A stretch of DNA of 64,000 bases from Paracentrotus lividus (GCA_940671915.1 CALNVZ010003432.1:7635080-7699079); one strand, 5' to 3'; positions 1-12,800 are shown, counted from the first letter of the stretch. Translations and numbers: made by a program. Notes: a model not told the origin generated them from the letters alone.

Positions 1-114
1 ATACCAAAACACCCAACCAGAATAAGAAAAATGCAAAGAATCGAGTTTTAATGACTGTTGTAGAATTAAGTTTTTACCCCCATTTACCAGACGACATGCT
101 ATAGGCAAACTATA

Positions 115-951
115 GGGCCTGTCCCACAGGAGGCGATCGTTGTGGCGACAACCTATGCATGTTAGAGAACTGCCAGAATCGTGTCAGAATCGTAGGTGAC
201 CAAAGATCACAAACGTATCTACAACTCTGTCTACGATAGGCTACGACAACGACTTGCTTCCACGCAAACAATAGACTAACAATTGCTTGTATTCGATAAT
301 ACAATAGCCTCGACCTTCACTCATCTCGCGGCTCGACTTCTCTTGTCGCAGCTTAAAATCAACCAAAATATGAACTTGAGCACTGTAGCGATCCTTGCGA
401 CTGACACAGGCGATCGAATGTTTTCTACCTGATGGCGGCCTGTCGCCTTTAGGTTCGTGATTGTTCTCTCAGTCGCACATTATAATTTGGGTCGTGAGTG
501 ATTTTTGAATAATTCAAAAATTTGCGGCGAGTGTACAGTATCTGAATGGGAGGCCGATCATGATTTTGGTGAATGTAGTTGGCGACAAAGGCCGTAGCGG
601 CTTAAATTTCACTGGCCGTTTGGTTCAGCGATGCGTGGAACGTACGCTGTAGCGCGGCAACCTACAACTGGCCGCCGTTCTGCTCTGCTAAATTTGATCT
701 TTCTGGCGACAATCTACGATAACAAATTGTCGCGACAAGAGAAGACAGGCTACGGTCATTGACGTCAACCTAACTGACTCCGGCTATTGTTAAACTTGTT
801 GAAAATCCAGCGACAAACTGAATTTGGCTCCGGCTCTTTAGGCGATAGACGCGATAATTCACGACTTTAAAGGCGATTGGACCTGCGAATGGTGGCGACA
901 GGTAGTTCGTAGGTTGTCGTCACAACGATCACCTTCTGTGGGACAGGACCT
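115..951. mobile_element. MITE, TA-flanked, GCGACA-rich
   Basis: Terminal inverted repeats of about 45 bp: GGGCCTGTCCCACAGGAGG at the left and its near-complement ending CTGTGGGACAGGACCT at the right, flanked by TA on both sides (113-114, 952-953). The interior repeats GTCGC/GCGAC motifs and has an inner inverted pair around CTTCTCTTGTCGC. No transposase, so a non-autonomous DNA element, probably Tc1/mariner- or PIF-like by its TA target. Confidence 0.8.
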
Positions 952-1050
952 TATGACGTAATATGATAAGGAGGAGAAAAAGGTGACGGAACACACGATT
1001 GACTTATTTTCACCTGTCTATCTTCATTCCCTATACTAATGCTGCGTGTA

Positions 1051-1300
1051 ATGCGGCGGTCACAACTCGTCGTAGGCCACGGGGCACGTGCAATCAACGT
1101 AGCCTGCGTTGCATGCACAATTCACGCACAGGTCGTGGGTCAATTTCTGCGATTCCTGCGTTTCTGTAGTAAGGGTATTGGAAAAACTTCCTGCACGTCG
1201 TACAGGCAACGTGCCTGCGTGGTACATACGCTGCACGAATTATCTACGAAATCCATCATAGGGAGTTGCACGTCGAAGGTACGGCGAGTGACCGCCGCAT
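1051..1300. mobile_element. MITE, 250 bp
   Basis: Ends are ATGCGGCGGTCAC and GTGACCGCCGCAT, perfect 13-bp inverted repeats with weaker inner pairing, flanked by TA (1049-1050 and 1301-1302). More GC-rich than its surroundings. Confidence 0.75.
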
Positions 1301-1654
1301 TATAATCGTTGACCAGGAGCACTTTTAGAGCGGAAAGAATGAGATTTACTGATGGATAAAAAAAGAAAGAAAATAATAGCCATCCCGACCAAGAGTCACT
1401 GTGGTAATTAATAATATCGTATGATTTTATTCCATTGCAGTGTTTATTAAAGATTCAGCGATCTTAATGGGGCGACGAATTAACATGAAAAGCGCAATCA
1501 TGAAATGATCGATTTTACTATCTCCCTTGTCTGATAGCCACTGCCTTGCCTTGATGATTTAGTTTGTTGAATTTCGATCGGTTTCATTAAAAAAAAAAAA
1601 AAAAAAAGTATAAAGCAATGTATTATTTAACTTAATGGCATTATAAGTAACAGA

Positions 1655-2035
1655 GCAATCGATATCTTTCTTATTGATTGGAATATGATATCGTCTATTG
1701 AGAGCTAAACGATATTGCGTTTACTCTAAATAAAACGATATGAGTTAAAAACCCTTCTCGCAGACGGTAGAGGGTTATCGATTATATCCCGACGAACCCG
1801 CTTATTTCATCAACCAAGGTAATTGATACGCTTTTCATAGAGAAGCACCTGTTTAATATACCGCAAAGGTGTTGATAGTTACAGAACACTGATTACGTAA
1901 TCATCATGTCTAATTACCTTTGGCATTATCGATTATTGCGATATCAATAAAGAGTCTCTTCGGTAGGATCGCACTTTTTAATGCGATATCACGTTTGGCA
2001 GAATTGACCGATAATTAGCTCTTGGAGTCATAAGC
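1655..2035. promoter_or_regulatory. Cluster of ATCGAT/ATTGAT (Onecut/Cut-like) sites
   Basis: At least six close matches to the Onecut/HNF6 core within about 380 bp: ATCGAT at 1658, ATTGATT at 1673, TTATCGATTAT at 1775, AATTGATA near 1821, TTATCGATTA at 1927, ATATCAATAA near 1941, plus a homeodomain-type TAATTA at 1910. The density looks higher than background for an AT-rich region. Enhancer function is inference only. Confidence 0.25.
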
Positions 2036-2061
2036 GATTATAATTAGAGGAAAGTGATACT

Positions 2062-2275
2062 TTAGAGGGAGAGATGGGAGAACTGGGGGGGGGGGGTAGA
2101 GCCGCCAGGAGCAAGAGAGAGAGATAAACAAAGGCAGAGAAAGGTGCAGAAAAACAAAAGTGAACAGAAAGAAAGCTAGAGAAAGAGTATGGAAAGAAGG
2201 GAGAGGGATGGACTCAATATGAGATTGAAAAAGAGAGAATGAGAGAGCTAGAAAAATAAAATGAAAACACGGAAG
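2062..2275. repeat. Purine-rich GA/AGAGA simple repeat
   Basis: Almost pure purine on the plus strand, with GAGAGA runs and a G12-type homopolymer near 2085-2097. Low-complexity sequence. Confidence 0.8.
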
Positions 2276-3747
2276 TATGTAAATGAAATGAGAGAATTAA
2301 ATCGAATACTAAAGGGTAGTAAAATATCTTATTGAAGTATTACCATACGATAAACAGAAAACGTACATTTAAGATGAAAAGACAACTTTTAATCAAATGT
2401 CGAATTTATTTGAATGTCTTCCAAAGCAAACTTTGCTGACGCTGTAGCCGTATCGTATAATACAATTTCAGTAAAACTGTGTTCGCATTAAGGTAAAATA
2501 TCTAAATGTCTATGACCTTCCATAGACCCCAGTCAATACCCTCACAAAAATCTTAACAAAACTAAAATCACATAATTGCAAATTAGGTGCGAATTTATCC
2601 GTCCATAAGATGGCATCATCCCGTGTTTTTAAAACCTTAAAAGTTTGTTAACGATTTCTGTTTGCATTCGAGGGCAATCGGGCGCGGAAAGGGTGACGAA
2701 TAGCGTAATCATTGAAACTCGATAAATTGATTTTATGTCATTAAATATATATGGTAACGATGCGCGAAGCCATTATAGGGGTGTATCTTTAAAACGTAGT
2801 ATAACAGGATAAAATTAAGGAACAACAAAGTACCATTCCCTATCTTCCTAGGCCTATAGCGAGACCATTTCGTGGCCCAATTAACAAAGATTATCATCGT
2901 TATTTCAAATGTCACTTTCAAAATAGATCATGTTTTGACATGAAAAGTCCTTGAATGAAGTTGCCAATTTCGTTTTCCTCCCAGTAGAATTCGATATTCT
3001 ACCAGAGAAAATTAACCTCTATATTTATATAGGCTTCAGTGTTATTATAGGATCTTACAACCTGAGAGAATACCATGTATTTTGAAGGCCGGAACAAAAT
3101 TGAGAGGATTCGAGGTATGTGGTCAATTCTAGCAAAACACGAAATTAGTATTTTCTTCGTGTTCCGAAAGCGTATGTGTTAGCTATCAAAACGGGTCTTT
3201 TCATTCAAAACTAACCTGAATACATTTAAAATTGATTTTTTTTAGCCTATAAAAGTTATCTATTTTCAAATAAAAAAAAAGTAAAAGATATACCATATCC
3301 CTAAATGTATTTTTTTTTTCTTACCATTATCACAATCATTCTACTTAATATATTATATAACCACAATAAAACGTGTAAGAATAACATAACACTTATATAT
3401 TGGATAATACAAAAACACGATTCAAGATGTGGGGAAGGACAGCGAGCTCCAAATATAATAAAATTGGGGAATAAATATATATGATGTGCGTAACGGTATT
3501 TGTGAGAAACACCTTGCTTTTCTAAATGTAATTTGTAATAAATTGTAACAGCAAATAAAAAAGAAGTCTGTTTTAATACCCACAAGACACAGTATAAACG
3601 ATTTTATTTTGCAGCATCTTAATCGGATGTTTTTTCTTGTACAGGTGATGTTGCAATTATTTCAAGGGATGCTAGTGATGCTGCGGGGCAAGTTCTACTT
3701 CTGATTTCCGCTCCTCTTCTGAGTGAAGTAACTCCACCTGCACACTG
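2276..3747. other. No gene seen
   Basis: AT-rich non-coding sequence with only short spurious ORFs. I see no repeat structure or conserved coding signal. Confidence 0.6.
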
Positions 3748-4070
3748 ATGGTAAACACACATACATACATACACACACCCTCACACACACCCGCACCCAA
3801 AACCACCCTCTCACATATATACACACACCCTCACACACACCCGCACCCTAAACCACCCTCTCACATCCAAACCCACACCCTCACACACCACATATACCCT
3901 ACACACCATCACCAATATATTTACCCTCTCCCACCCTCTTACACACACCCACATACACGACCAGAAACCCCTCACACACAATGCACACACACATACACAC
4001 ACACACATCTACACACACAAACACACACACACACATACACACACACACCCACACACACATGAGCACACAC
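3748..4070. repeat. CA-rich minisatellite and (CA)n microsatellite
   Basis: Starts with about 50-bp units built on ACACACCCTCACACACACCC (3775-3890) and passes into (CA)n from about 3975. The ORFs here on both strands are repeat artefacts. Confidence 0.9.
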
Positions 4071-5792
4071 TCATGCGTACATATCCTCCCTTTTCCCTAT
4101 ATCATGACTTGTCTGCATTTGCTCCTGCTAAAACTTCACTGGAATGTAGATGTGCAATTAGAAACACTTGCGGAAAAAATTGGCAAGCTTTGGAAAGGAG
4201 AGATAACGTATTAAAACGTACAGACAAAAAGTCATAGAAAACAAAACAAAACAAAAAAGAACTATATTCGAGTTTTTACGTACGTCACTTTGTGATGATT
4301 GGATTTATTCAAAGTTTAAAAAATAAAGTGTTGGGTCACACTAGTTCGCATAAAGTATGTACTTTCACAATTTCATGCGAGTAAGGCGAAGTAAAAGCTC
4401 AGACAAACGCTGAAATATCGTCTTCTTTTGATGTTTGATGTAACTATATTACAACGTGCATGGTAATTACATTAATAACGTAAGTGTTTCCATTAGTATT
4501 TGCATTATGTTCTTATAATAATAATAATTAACTTATGTGCATTAGATTTACAGCGTATCAGAACATAATGTAGACTCTAATACATTGTACTGAAATACTT
4601 GAAAATTACAAATTCTAATTAAATCGTATATTTAAGAAAAATAATAGTGATTTACACTATCTAAAGAACGCAATTTCATTTGAAAGGGAGATAACATAAT
4701 CTCAACATTAGTATCATCGTCAGTAACATTTTACAAAATTTTCAACATTTACAACATTACTCAACATGCAAAAGGAGTACAGAAACATTGTTGCAGAGTC
4801 GTAAATGTTTTGCAAAAAAAAATGAGTAAACCTTGGTGGCTTCTGTTTGGAGTAATGATTTCATTTTTTTACCATAAAAATAGTATTTAAATCTTTTACC
4901 CTTTGGCACATTATTAAAAAAAAAAAACGTAAATTGCCACACGGTAAATTAACATAAATTATACATTTGTGTATGCCGAAATATTGATTGCTATTCCAAT
5001 AATTTTAAAACAAATCGGGTTTATCATTTAATAATTTGTAAAAGACCATTAATTTACTTTTAAGATATTCTACGCTTCTTATATCCTTATCACAGTCTAC
5101 GACAGGTTGACGTTAAGATAATATTGTAATGGGAACTTTGATTTTCAAGAATACATGCAAAAATAAAAGTAAGTATATAAAATATCAATATAGATAAAGG
5201 CAGGAGTGGATCAAGGCAAATGTAAATGTTGGTGACATCTTTTTCCAAGTATAAATTAAAACAAAAATGGATCGTAGGTTAATTTTTCGACTTGCATTTA
5301 AACATAAACAGAGTAAATAAAATGAACTCAATGCCGATTTTCTATGAAAAGCATAAATATCACACATCATTATTAATAAATATATATACTTCTAAATCAT
5401 TGGACAGATTGACAAAGATTGCTAGTTTTTAAAACGAACCAAGCCCTAAAAATTCACTTAGGTACCTAAATGAATTATACATTATAATTGCATGAAATAA
5501 TTTTTATTGAAATTACGAATTAAAAATGTATAGAATAGCAAACTTAAATCGATATAATAGTTGCACAAGGAACTAAAAGAGATTCACACGTAATTAATAA
5601 ATTCGAAGTCATTAACAGTAACTTCAGAAATATGTGTAAATCTACATTGCGTATATAAAAAAGGTTAAAAAAAAATGTAATCCATCAATAATCATAATCC
5701 AAAGTCATCTGTCTTGGCTATTATCATGTAACATGTGATTACAGAGAACTCGTCACCTTTGCAATGGTGCATTTTTAAAATCATAAATATAA
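4071..5792. other. No gene seen
   Basis: Very AT-rich sequence with short A/T homopolymers. No coding, RNA or repeat feature that I can support. Confidence 0.6.
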
Positions 5793-6036
5793 CGTATAAA
5801 CGAGTAAGTTGCAAAAGAAGGTGATATGTACAGAATCCATTTTTTTGCAAGTTTTGAGAAAATGCAACAAGACCGAGTGAATGTTATATATGCTGTCCAA
5901 TAGTATTGAATAGGATTGCATGCGATGATTCGTTAACCAGTAAAAGTTTTTACTCAGTCTTCCATCCTTTGACAAAAACTTCTAAAAAAATGGATTCTGT
6001 ACCTATCACTTTCATTTCAACTTACTCCCTTATGCG
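5793..6036. mobile_element. MITE with 65-bp inverted repeats
   Basis: Left arm starts CGTATAAACGAGTAAGTTG, right arm ends CAACTTACTCCCTTATGCG. Both share the inner block TACAGAATCCATTTTTTT. A diverged partial copy sits at 39321-39393 in CHMP3 intron 4, showing this is a dispersed family. Confidence 0.75.
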
Positions 6037-7042
6037 CCAATGGGTTTAATGATGTGCAACTATCGCTAATGTATTTAGAATAACCTTATCATTGATTATA
6101 TCGATCTTGTTTATTACTATGAAAAGAAACGACATGATGTATAATATCGCTCAACGAAAATATCTAAATTTCATGAAATATTGTTTACCGTGAAAAACAT
6201 TTTACATTTGAATACATAATTCCAATTTGTTGTAGTACGAACAAAATACTATTGTATTTCAATTAATTTCTACGAATAATAGGCCTACATACATTATGAT
6301 TTTCTATTCAAATTATTTCAATAATTGAAAATATTCCAATAATTAAAAATATTCGAATATTATAAAAAGGTGATAGGAAGACTACCACTACATAGGCCTA
6401 TTCTACGACAATAATTGTAAATAATTTCTTTTGAGTCGCTCCTCTAGTTATGGTCATATCTATATATGATAATGATGTTAATTCTACTTGTTAAAATTAT
6501 TAGATTGATTAAATTGATAAAGATTTTGGTTTTTACTATCTATTTTCATGCGTAGTTTGAACAAAAATATTCAAATGCATACATTGTTGCTGTTGTTTTT
6601 AATTTTTACTGTGATTCATTATTTTATGAACGGTATACTTAACATCTATTTTCTATATCAAATTCTATTTGTTTTTAATTTAAATTTTTAAAATTAGATT
6701 TAGACAATCTAAATAATTAATTTAAATTGGAGTGACCAACCTAGCAGTTGAAATATCAAAACAGAGTGAAATTCCATTTTTCTGATATAAGTCTATTCAG
6801 GAAATGCGATAGCTTATAAGTTTGGAGGTAAAATTAAAATGATATAGAACCAAAACCTGCTTAAAAACAAATATCCTTATTTTCGTTTTAATCTTACATA
6901 TGCTGCATGCACACGGATATGTATATATTCATAAATAAATATATCATCATTAGATTTTACAAAAAAAATCACTAAACCACATTTTATGCCAGTCATTATT
7001 TAATTAACAACACTTATGATAGTTACAGCCCGTATAAACTTA
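6037..7042. other. Receptor 3' flank, AT-rich
   Basis: Downstream of the minus-strand receptor; presumably contains its 3' UTR. No convincing poly(A) signal could be chosen among many AT-rich hexamers. Confidence 0.4.
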
Positions 7043-8662
7043 TTAGAAATAAACAAAAGGCAAAGAATATTTCAAATTTGAATGAGCACTGCTTGTAGTA
7101 TCGACAGAATTTCTGTCTTCACTGTATTGCGTAATAGAGGTGTCCCCAATAAGCCCTGTCGGGATGTTCAAACCAATCGATCCATTTCGTCCCCGTCTCG
7201 ACCAATCCCTCCTCCTCCGTTTACTATTCCAAGGCCAATCGCACAGGATGCGCGTAAACGCATTCTTGAATCGACGACTTGCGAACGCGTATATTATGGG
7301 ATTGAGGGCGCTGTTGACATACCCCAACCACGTGACTACACCGAGGATAATTGGATGAAAGTAACATGTCTGACAAACGGGTGCAGTGACATTGACAATG
7401 AAGAACGGCAGCCAACAGATGATAAACACACCCATGACAATCCCAAGCGTTCTTGCTGCTTTATGTTCTCGAGATAACCTCGACATTAATTTCTTGCCAG
7501 GTAGGCTATTTCTCCTGCTGACGGCTCCTTGGACAGTCTGGGGCGAGTAGGAGTTGGTTGTTGTTGTACTCATCCGCTTTTGGAGAGTGCCGTCGACTGT
7601 TCGGATTGTTCCTCCCTTGTGGACTCCCATCGCTATACCATTTCCGTTGACGGACTTGATGCGTTTTGTTCCTGAGCGTATCGCCCGAACCTGACCCACC
7701 GCCGTGCGGTAGATCTTGAGGTACATGAACACCATGATGATGGACGGGACATAGAAGGATACACAGGATGACGTAATGAGGTATACGGTGTTTGAAGGAA
7801 AAATGCAAGCTGATGGCGGATGGGGCGGCTCTACGGCGTGCCACCAGGAGATACAAGGGAAAGAGATAAGCGCAGAGCAGATCCACGCTACGCCGATCAA
7901 AATCAGCGCCATTCTTTTCGTCATGCGCGTAGGGTAGCTGAAAGGATGTGTTATCGCCCAGTAGCGATCACATGCGATCACACACAGGTTCAAAATGGAG
8001 GCTGTGCATCCCAAGATGTCAAAAGCATGCCAAAGGTCACACCATATCACGCCATATGGCCAGTACCCTTGTGTTATTTCCATGTGAATCGAAAAAGGCA
8101 GGACAATGGTCCCGATTAAAAAATCTGCGCAAGCTAGCGAAACGATGAACAGATTTGTGACTGTTCTCAGGTGGTGTTCTCGATACACAGCCAATATAAC
8201 CAGTGTATTTCCAAATGTAATGGTCAAGGCTAGCAACACGGACAGTATTCCGACGATAAGTTGACGGGTCAGGTCATTTCCTGGGGTGTCACCTTCAGGT
8301 GAGGACGTATAGTTCAAAGTTCCGAACGGATCCGAATAATTCCGATCTCCGGTAAACGGGGTTGATGTTGCTTCGGTTGAAAGATAATCCATTGGATTGT
8401 CATTCTTCACGCAGTCTGGACATGTTGATCCTTGATCAGAACTCCATGTAAATCCTGACGTACCCGTCACGGCTTGGTCTGCCCTTGTCACCGGGGACAG
8501 AGTTGATGAGGATGCCATTGCCTCGGTGATAATCTCAGTCCCCACGAAAGTACCCATCTTCTTAAACACATAGCCATCAAACATCTCGATCGGAAAACAA
8601 GATTCTGGTGGATTTAAGAGCTCAACCAGGGTCGACAATGCACCATCTGTCAATGAAAACAT
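7043..8662 (-). CDS. Biogenic amine GPCR, dopamine D1-like
   Basis: Class A seven-transmembrane receptor, 539 residues in one uninterrupted ORF, predicted to bind a catecholamine at the plasma membrane and signal through G proteins. The N-terminus (about 1-133) is Ser/Thr-rich with N-glycosylation sequons at N108 and N117. TM1 has GNTLV (N152), TM2 has LACAD (D180), the disulfide cysteines are C208 and C286, and TM3 has AFDILGCTASILNLC with the amine-binding Asp at D215, followed by DRY (232-234). TM5 carries S298, S299 and S302 ahead of P306, the three-serine pattern of catecholamine receptors. TM6 has CWLPFF with N425, and TM7 has NPIIY (454-458). The third loop is basic, about 80 residues. 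The TM3 and TM6 wording is closest to D1-like dopamine receptors; octopamine or adrenergic-type specificity is possible. The start is uncertain: M1 lies next to a good splice acceptor, and M27, M36 and M49 are alternatives. Confidence 0.9.
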   Translation of the reverse strand: MFSLTDGALSTLVELLNPPESCFPIEMFDGYVFKKMGTFVGTEIITEAMASSSTLSPVTRADQAVTGTSGFTWSSDQGSTCPDCVKNDNPMDYLSTEATSTPFTGDRNYSDPFGTLNYTSSPEGDTPGNDLTRQLIVGILSVLLALTITFGNTLVILAVYREHHLRTVTNLFIVSLACADFLIGTIVLPFSIHMEITQGYWPYGVIWCDLWHAFDILGCTASILNLCVIACDRYWAITHPFSYPTRMTKRMALILIGVAWICSALISFPCISWWHAVEPPHPPSACIFPSNTVYLITSSCVSFYVPSIIMVFMYLKIYRTAVGQVRAIRSGTKRIKSVNGNGIAMGVHKGGTIRTVDGTLQKRMSTTTTNSYSPQTVQGAVSRRNSLPGKKLMSRLSREHKAARTLGIVMGVFIICWLPFFIVNVTAPVCQTCYFHPIILGVVTWLGYVNSALNPIIYAFASRRFKNAFTRILCDWPWNSKRRRRDWSRRGRNGSIGLNIPTGLIGDTSITQYSEDRNSVDTTSSAHSNLKYSLPFVYF

Positions 8663-8690
8663 GACACAGAGAGAAAATAATTATAACGTT
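8648..8690 (-). promoter_or_regulatory. Candidate splice acceptor at receptor 5' end
   Basis: Reading the minus strand, a T/C-rich tract (TTTTCTCTCTGTGTC) is followed by TTTTCATTGACAG and then the receptor reading frame stays open. This has the form of a 3' splice site, with the exon starting just inside the apparent first codons. If used, the true N-terminus comes from an upstream exon (position above 8700) that I could not identify. Confidence 0.4.
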
Positions 8691-11144
8691 ATTCGAAATC
8701 GAAGACAGGTTTAAACTTTGCAGACAGGCTTTATAGAATGCTCTTAAAGTAATACGACGGGCTACAGAAAAGAAACCACCCGCAAAACCGATGAAGCGTG
8801 ACCACACTCGAGTTTTCTATGGTATTAGTAGATTCGTCACTCAATATGCCTTTTAATTCCAACCATCCCAAACCTAGCCTCGACTTACACCTGATTCTAT
8901 TGTAGTATAAACCATCGATATCAAGAAGAAGACACTCTCCATATCACCACAATCTCAAGGGAATTCGTCCTCCGTCCATGCAAACAATTATCACGTTTTT
9001 CTTTTGAAGTTTCTTTCAGTAAGAGTGGGTTATTGTCCCCAACTTGTACCACATATCACAGTAAGGAGTGATAGAAATATAATAATGAAGAGGAGTGGAG
9101 GGGAAATTGAGAGATAGAAAATGATAAAGAGATAGATTACCGATAAATAGGGAAAAGGAATTAAAGTGAAAGAATTGATAAGAAAAGAGAAAAGGTGATT
9201 TTAAAAGAGCGGATGGGATGAGATAGGGACAGATTTTGGAATGACAACAGCTTTTGATTACATTTGAGAAAAAGACTTTTATATGAATACCAAAATGAGC
9301 ATTCTGTTTGATGTTCGAGTGACATTTTTACTCACGAAAGGCCTCTGCAATAAGGGAACATATATAATAATTTCGTATACGGTAATTACATATACGTTAT
9401 AAATGTGCTTACTTTTGTTAATCTTGACCTTTTATTTAATTGAGCATTTTTTTTAATGACCTACGTAATATATCTTTAAACCATTTTCATATTTCATGCC
9501 ATTCTATGCTATGATATTCTACACAAAAAAAAAACATTGTCCAACATCATTCATAAAAACATACATTTATTTTTAACTAATTATTCTTTGGTTGGAGGGT
9601 CACAAACTAATTTAAAATCTATGACAGGTTTTAACATCTGTGAAGTAATTATCAATACATAACTCGAAAAAAGAAGTTTTTTAAGTTTAGGATACTTTGC
9701 CTGTTTTCCAGCTTGGGCTGGAAAGATATATATATATTTCCAAGCATAGTGATTCCGACCGTATTCATACTCCCAACTTATGCCAACTATTTCCTAATCA
9801 AAAACGAATTTATATGCTAAATTTACGCCAAAGGTCACAGTATTATTTAGAATCATCCCTATAGACTTTTATTCCCTGTCATGATTTTCAACATCGATCT
9901 CAAATCTTCATTTTATATTGCACTACGTTGAGAAGGAAATATCACTTTAGATTCCCGAAGTGCAATACCGTCACCGGACCAACTCTTCTAGGTACCCATG
10001 AATATAAATTAGCAATCTACTTCTAGCTTGTATTTGATTCAAATAAAGAAAAACACCCTATTATTCCGTTGAACCATGCAATGATACCATGACAGAGTTT
10101 GTTCGCGAGTAGTTGAGAGATAAAAAAAAAATAGTAGCGATAATTTAAAACCAAACGTGTTACATTAAGGATCATGGTATGGTATGGTATGGTTTTTATT
10201 TTCCGTATAAAAATCAAACATGATACATGATACAGAGTAATAATATGAGATAATATAGATACGGAGGGAACACTCTATTCAGAACCATTAATACAATGGC
10301 TCTGTTCTTCCAGAGGTCCGCAGTACTACAAACATATAAACATAATATAACAAACAACGACAATCGTTTCTATTTCTGAATCTTTCAATTGATTTCTTCA
10401 AACTTTCATGGAATAACGTTGAACTTCCTTTTTATAATATAAGCCAAATTGTTTAACGATTCAACTTCTTTTACAACTATGTCAATATAATATACCTTTA
10501 AACTAAATTATAAATATAAAAGCAAAATTGGTTACTTAGAATATCCTGAAATACTAGTCCACTTGGAAGTTTGCTTTGAAATAAAAGTTCTAACAAACAT
10601 TTTTGTTGTTTAAATCGTTCATCACGTCAAGTACTATTTCATTTACCGTTATGGATTTATAATATAACGTACTACTTGCTACTCTTATATCAATTATAAC
10701 GGTTGAATAATCCTTTTAATCTTTGAACTAAATAATGCAACAATAAGCAGAAGTAAACATGCCACGATAAACATTGCTTTCCTCAATATCTTTTATCTGC
10801 GCGTCCCAAGAGAGTTTACCCATCATTAATGCGGAACATTCCGCCCTATGGCAAAATAGAAATCTATTCATATTTTGTCCAAACTTTATCCTCATCCTCT
10901 CCACGCCGACTAAACATGCTAAAGGAGTCTATTATATTCCAAGGTATCCCGTTATACAACAATAGAAGAAGAACTATAAGCATTTTAGACGGATGATTGG
11001 GCGCATCCAATAAACACAAATACAATCAAATATCAATACACAGACACGAAAACACATACTACTAAACAAATGCTAGTTGGCAGCTAGGGTTGGTCACACC
11101 CGACTACGGATTCCAGACTGACCAAAGATTATGTTTACCCGAAC
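8691..11144. other. Receptor 5' flank and intergenic sequence
   Basis: Should hold the receptor promoter and any 5' exon, which I cannot locate. A GGTATGGTATGGTATGG run followed by TTTTTATTTT at 10175-10201 reads, on the minus strand, like the A-rich tandem tail of a LINE or SINE 3' end. Otherwise no feature. Confidence 0.4.
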
Positions 11145-11984
11145 TGCAAAAACGCTGATGTTTAACATGTAAATCCGAGCTGGTGCTAAACTGTTGGTGT
11201 CAGATTTCGGTTACAATAGAATCGCTACCAAATTTCTAACACCGCGTGGTGTCAACAACAAAAAAATATCTGAAAACCTAAGGTGAACTTTTTGCAGATA
11301 AAAGTAATATATCATTTTAACACAAATAGCAACAAAAAAAAATTGTTTATTAATGTTATAAATATTTCGACACCAAATTGACAATAAACACCTAATGGTG
11401 TTATATACATAATTATTTAACACCACTCAATGTGTCAAATACGCATTTAAAACCAAATAGTTACATCGGTGTCAAATTAGCATCAGCAAGTGGTGTTATA
11501 ATAACACCATGCAGTGTCAAGGTGATGTATTTTAAAGGGAGAGTGAACAGAGCAGCAATCTCATTGACCGTGTGTTAATAGCTCGTCTTAAATAACTATT
11601 AACAAAATGGTGTCAAATTAACCTACAACTTAATTTGTATTGGAAAACTAGATGTTTTGAAGGGAAACGTAGACCATGTGTTTCGATATTATGATTATCA
11701 TGGTGTGAATTCATTGAGAAGTTAAAAAGTGTGTTTTCATTCAAACGGGGCTGAATTATAAGACTAAACTACCAGGACGTTGCATCATGGGTTAGGAATC
11801 CGGGCAGAATCGATTAGTTGAGGACTAGAGGTGGTGCTATACAAGGCTGCTATTTCGTACTGGCTTTAACGCGACATAAAACTATGGTGTTGATTTAACA
11901 CCAGCTGGAGTGGTCCTCTATTGCAGATGGGCCGGCGTACAAATTTAACACCAGTGGTGTTAAATGTAACAGCACTGTTTTTGC
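11145..11984. mobile_element. TIR element with TTAACACCA sub-repeats
   Basis: Ends match as inverted repeats (TGCAAAAACGCTGATGTTTAA against its complement ending CAGCACTGTTTTTGCA). The interior carries about ten copies of GGTGTTAAAT/TTTAACACC-like motifs in both orientations. Non-autonomous, no transposase. Confidence 0.65.
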
Positions 11985-12017
11985 ACTGTAAACATTATGT
12001 AGGTTTGGAACCAATCT

Positions 12018-12145
12018 GTGCCCTGTAACACGAAAGAGATAAGATCAATCTTACGATTGATTGTAACTCTTAGTGCACAGTTTGCCATAGACTTAGGATT
12101 GTTATCAGTCGTAAGAACGATCGTATATTTTATGTTACAGGGCAC
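12018..12145. mobile_element. Small MITE, 128 bp
   Basis: GTGCCCTGTAACA at the left and TGTTACAGGGCAC at the right are perfect inverted repeats. Inner arms pair through AATCTTACGATTG-like sequence, so nearly the whole element folds back. Confidence 0.75.
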
Positions 12146-12683
12146 TGGTAGTGTGACAGAGGCATAAAGGATGTGCCGAAATCATGCGAGCCATCTTCTT
12201 TATAAGGTCAGAGGATGATATACTCTAGAGGCTTTTTATTGTTGCTTGCTTCCGATGGAATCTTAAATAGCATTCACATTAGCCTGTCGCGGAATGCAAT
12301 TTGGTGGATTTGGGCATTAATGATGAGGTATAGGACAGAAAGTACACTCTGACCCCCACCCAATGGTTTTTCTATGTCCTTATGTAAATGTGTTTCACTT
12401 TCATGCAGACTATCTAAAATTTTCCTCTTTTTTTCCATTTTGTAAATGAAATTATGTTCCCTCTTCATGCAGTATATTTGATTTTCTTTTTCTTTATACA
12501 ATTTTGTCTCTTTATACAACTTTGTCTATACTATATATTTTGATGATATAGTTTTATATGTTGCTATGTTGCTCTGAACAAAGTTCAAAGTGCAAAGTTC
12601 CTTCGAAAAGAGCAAACTATTTGTCATATTCCGTGTAAAAAAAGTCTTTTATCCTGACGTCTCATTTATCACATCTTGGATTT

Positions 12684-12800
12684 TAATTCGATTTGATTTG
12701 ATTTATTTGTCATGGTAAAGTTCAAACATTATTCATATGAGCTTAACATGATAACCCGTGAAAGATCTGAAGTTTATTTCCAATTGGGTCCCAATGTAAC
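12684..12800 (-). mobile_element. Possible LINE 3' end (CR1/L2-like), minus
   Basis: On the minus strand the segment ends in AAATAAATCAAATCAAATC, the kind of short tandem tail that CR1/L2-type LINEs leave at their 3' end. Similar tail wording occurs on the plus strand at 59222-59245. No coding sequence remains. Confidence 0.35.

Noticed and set aside
3748-4214. ORFs of 65-104 codons rich in His/Thr or Val/Cys
   Set aside because: They are translations of CA repeats on both strands and have no non-repeat content.
7082-8148. Plus- and minus-strand ORFs up to 131 codons overlapping the receptor
   Set aside because: Shadow frames of the receptor coding sequence.
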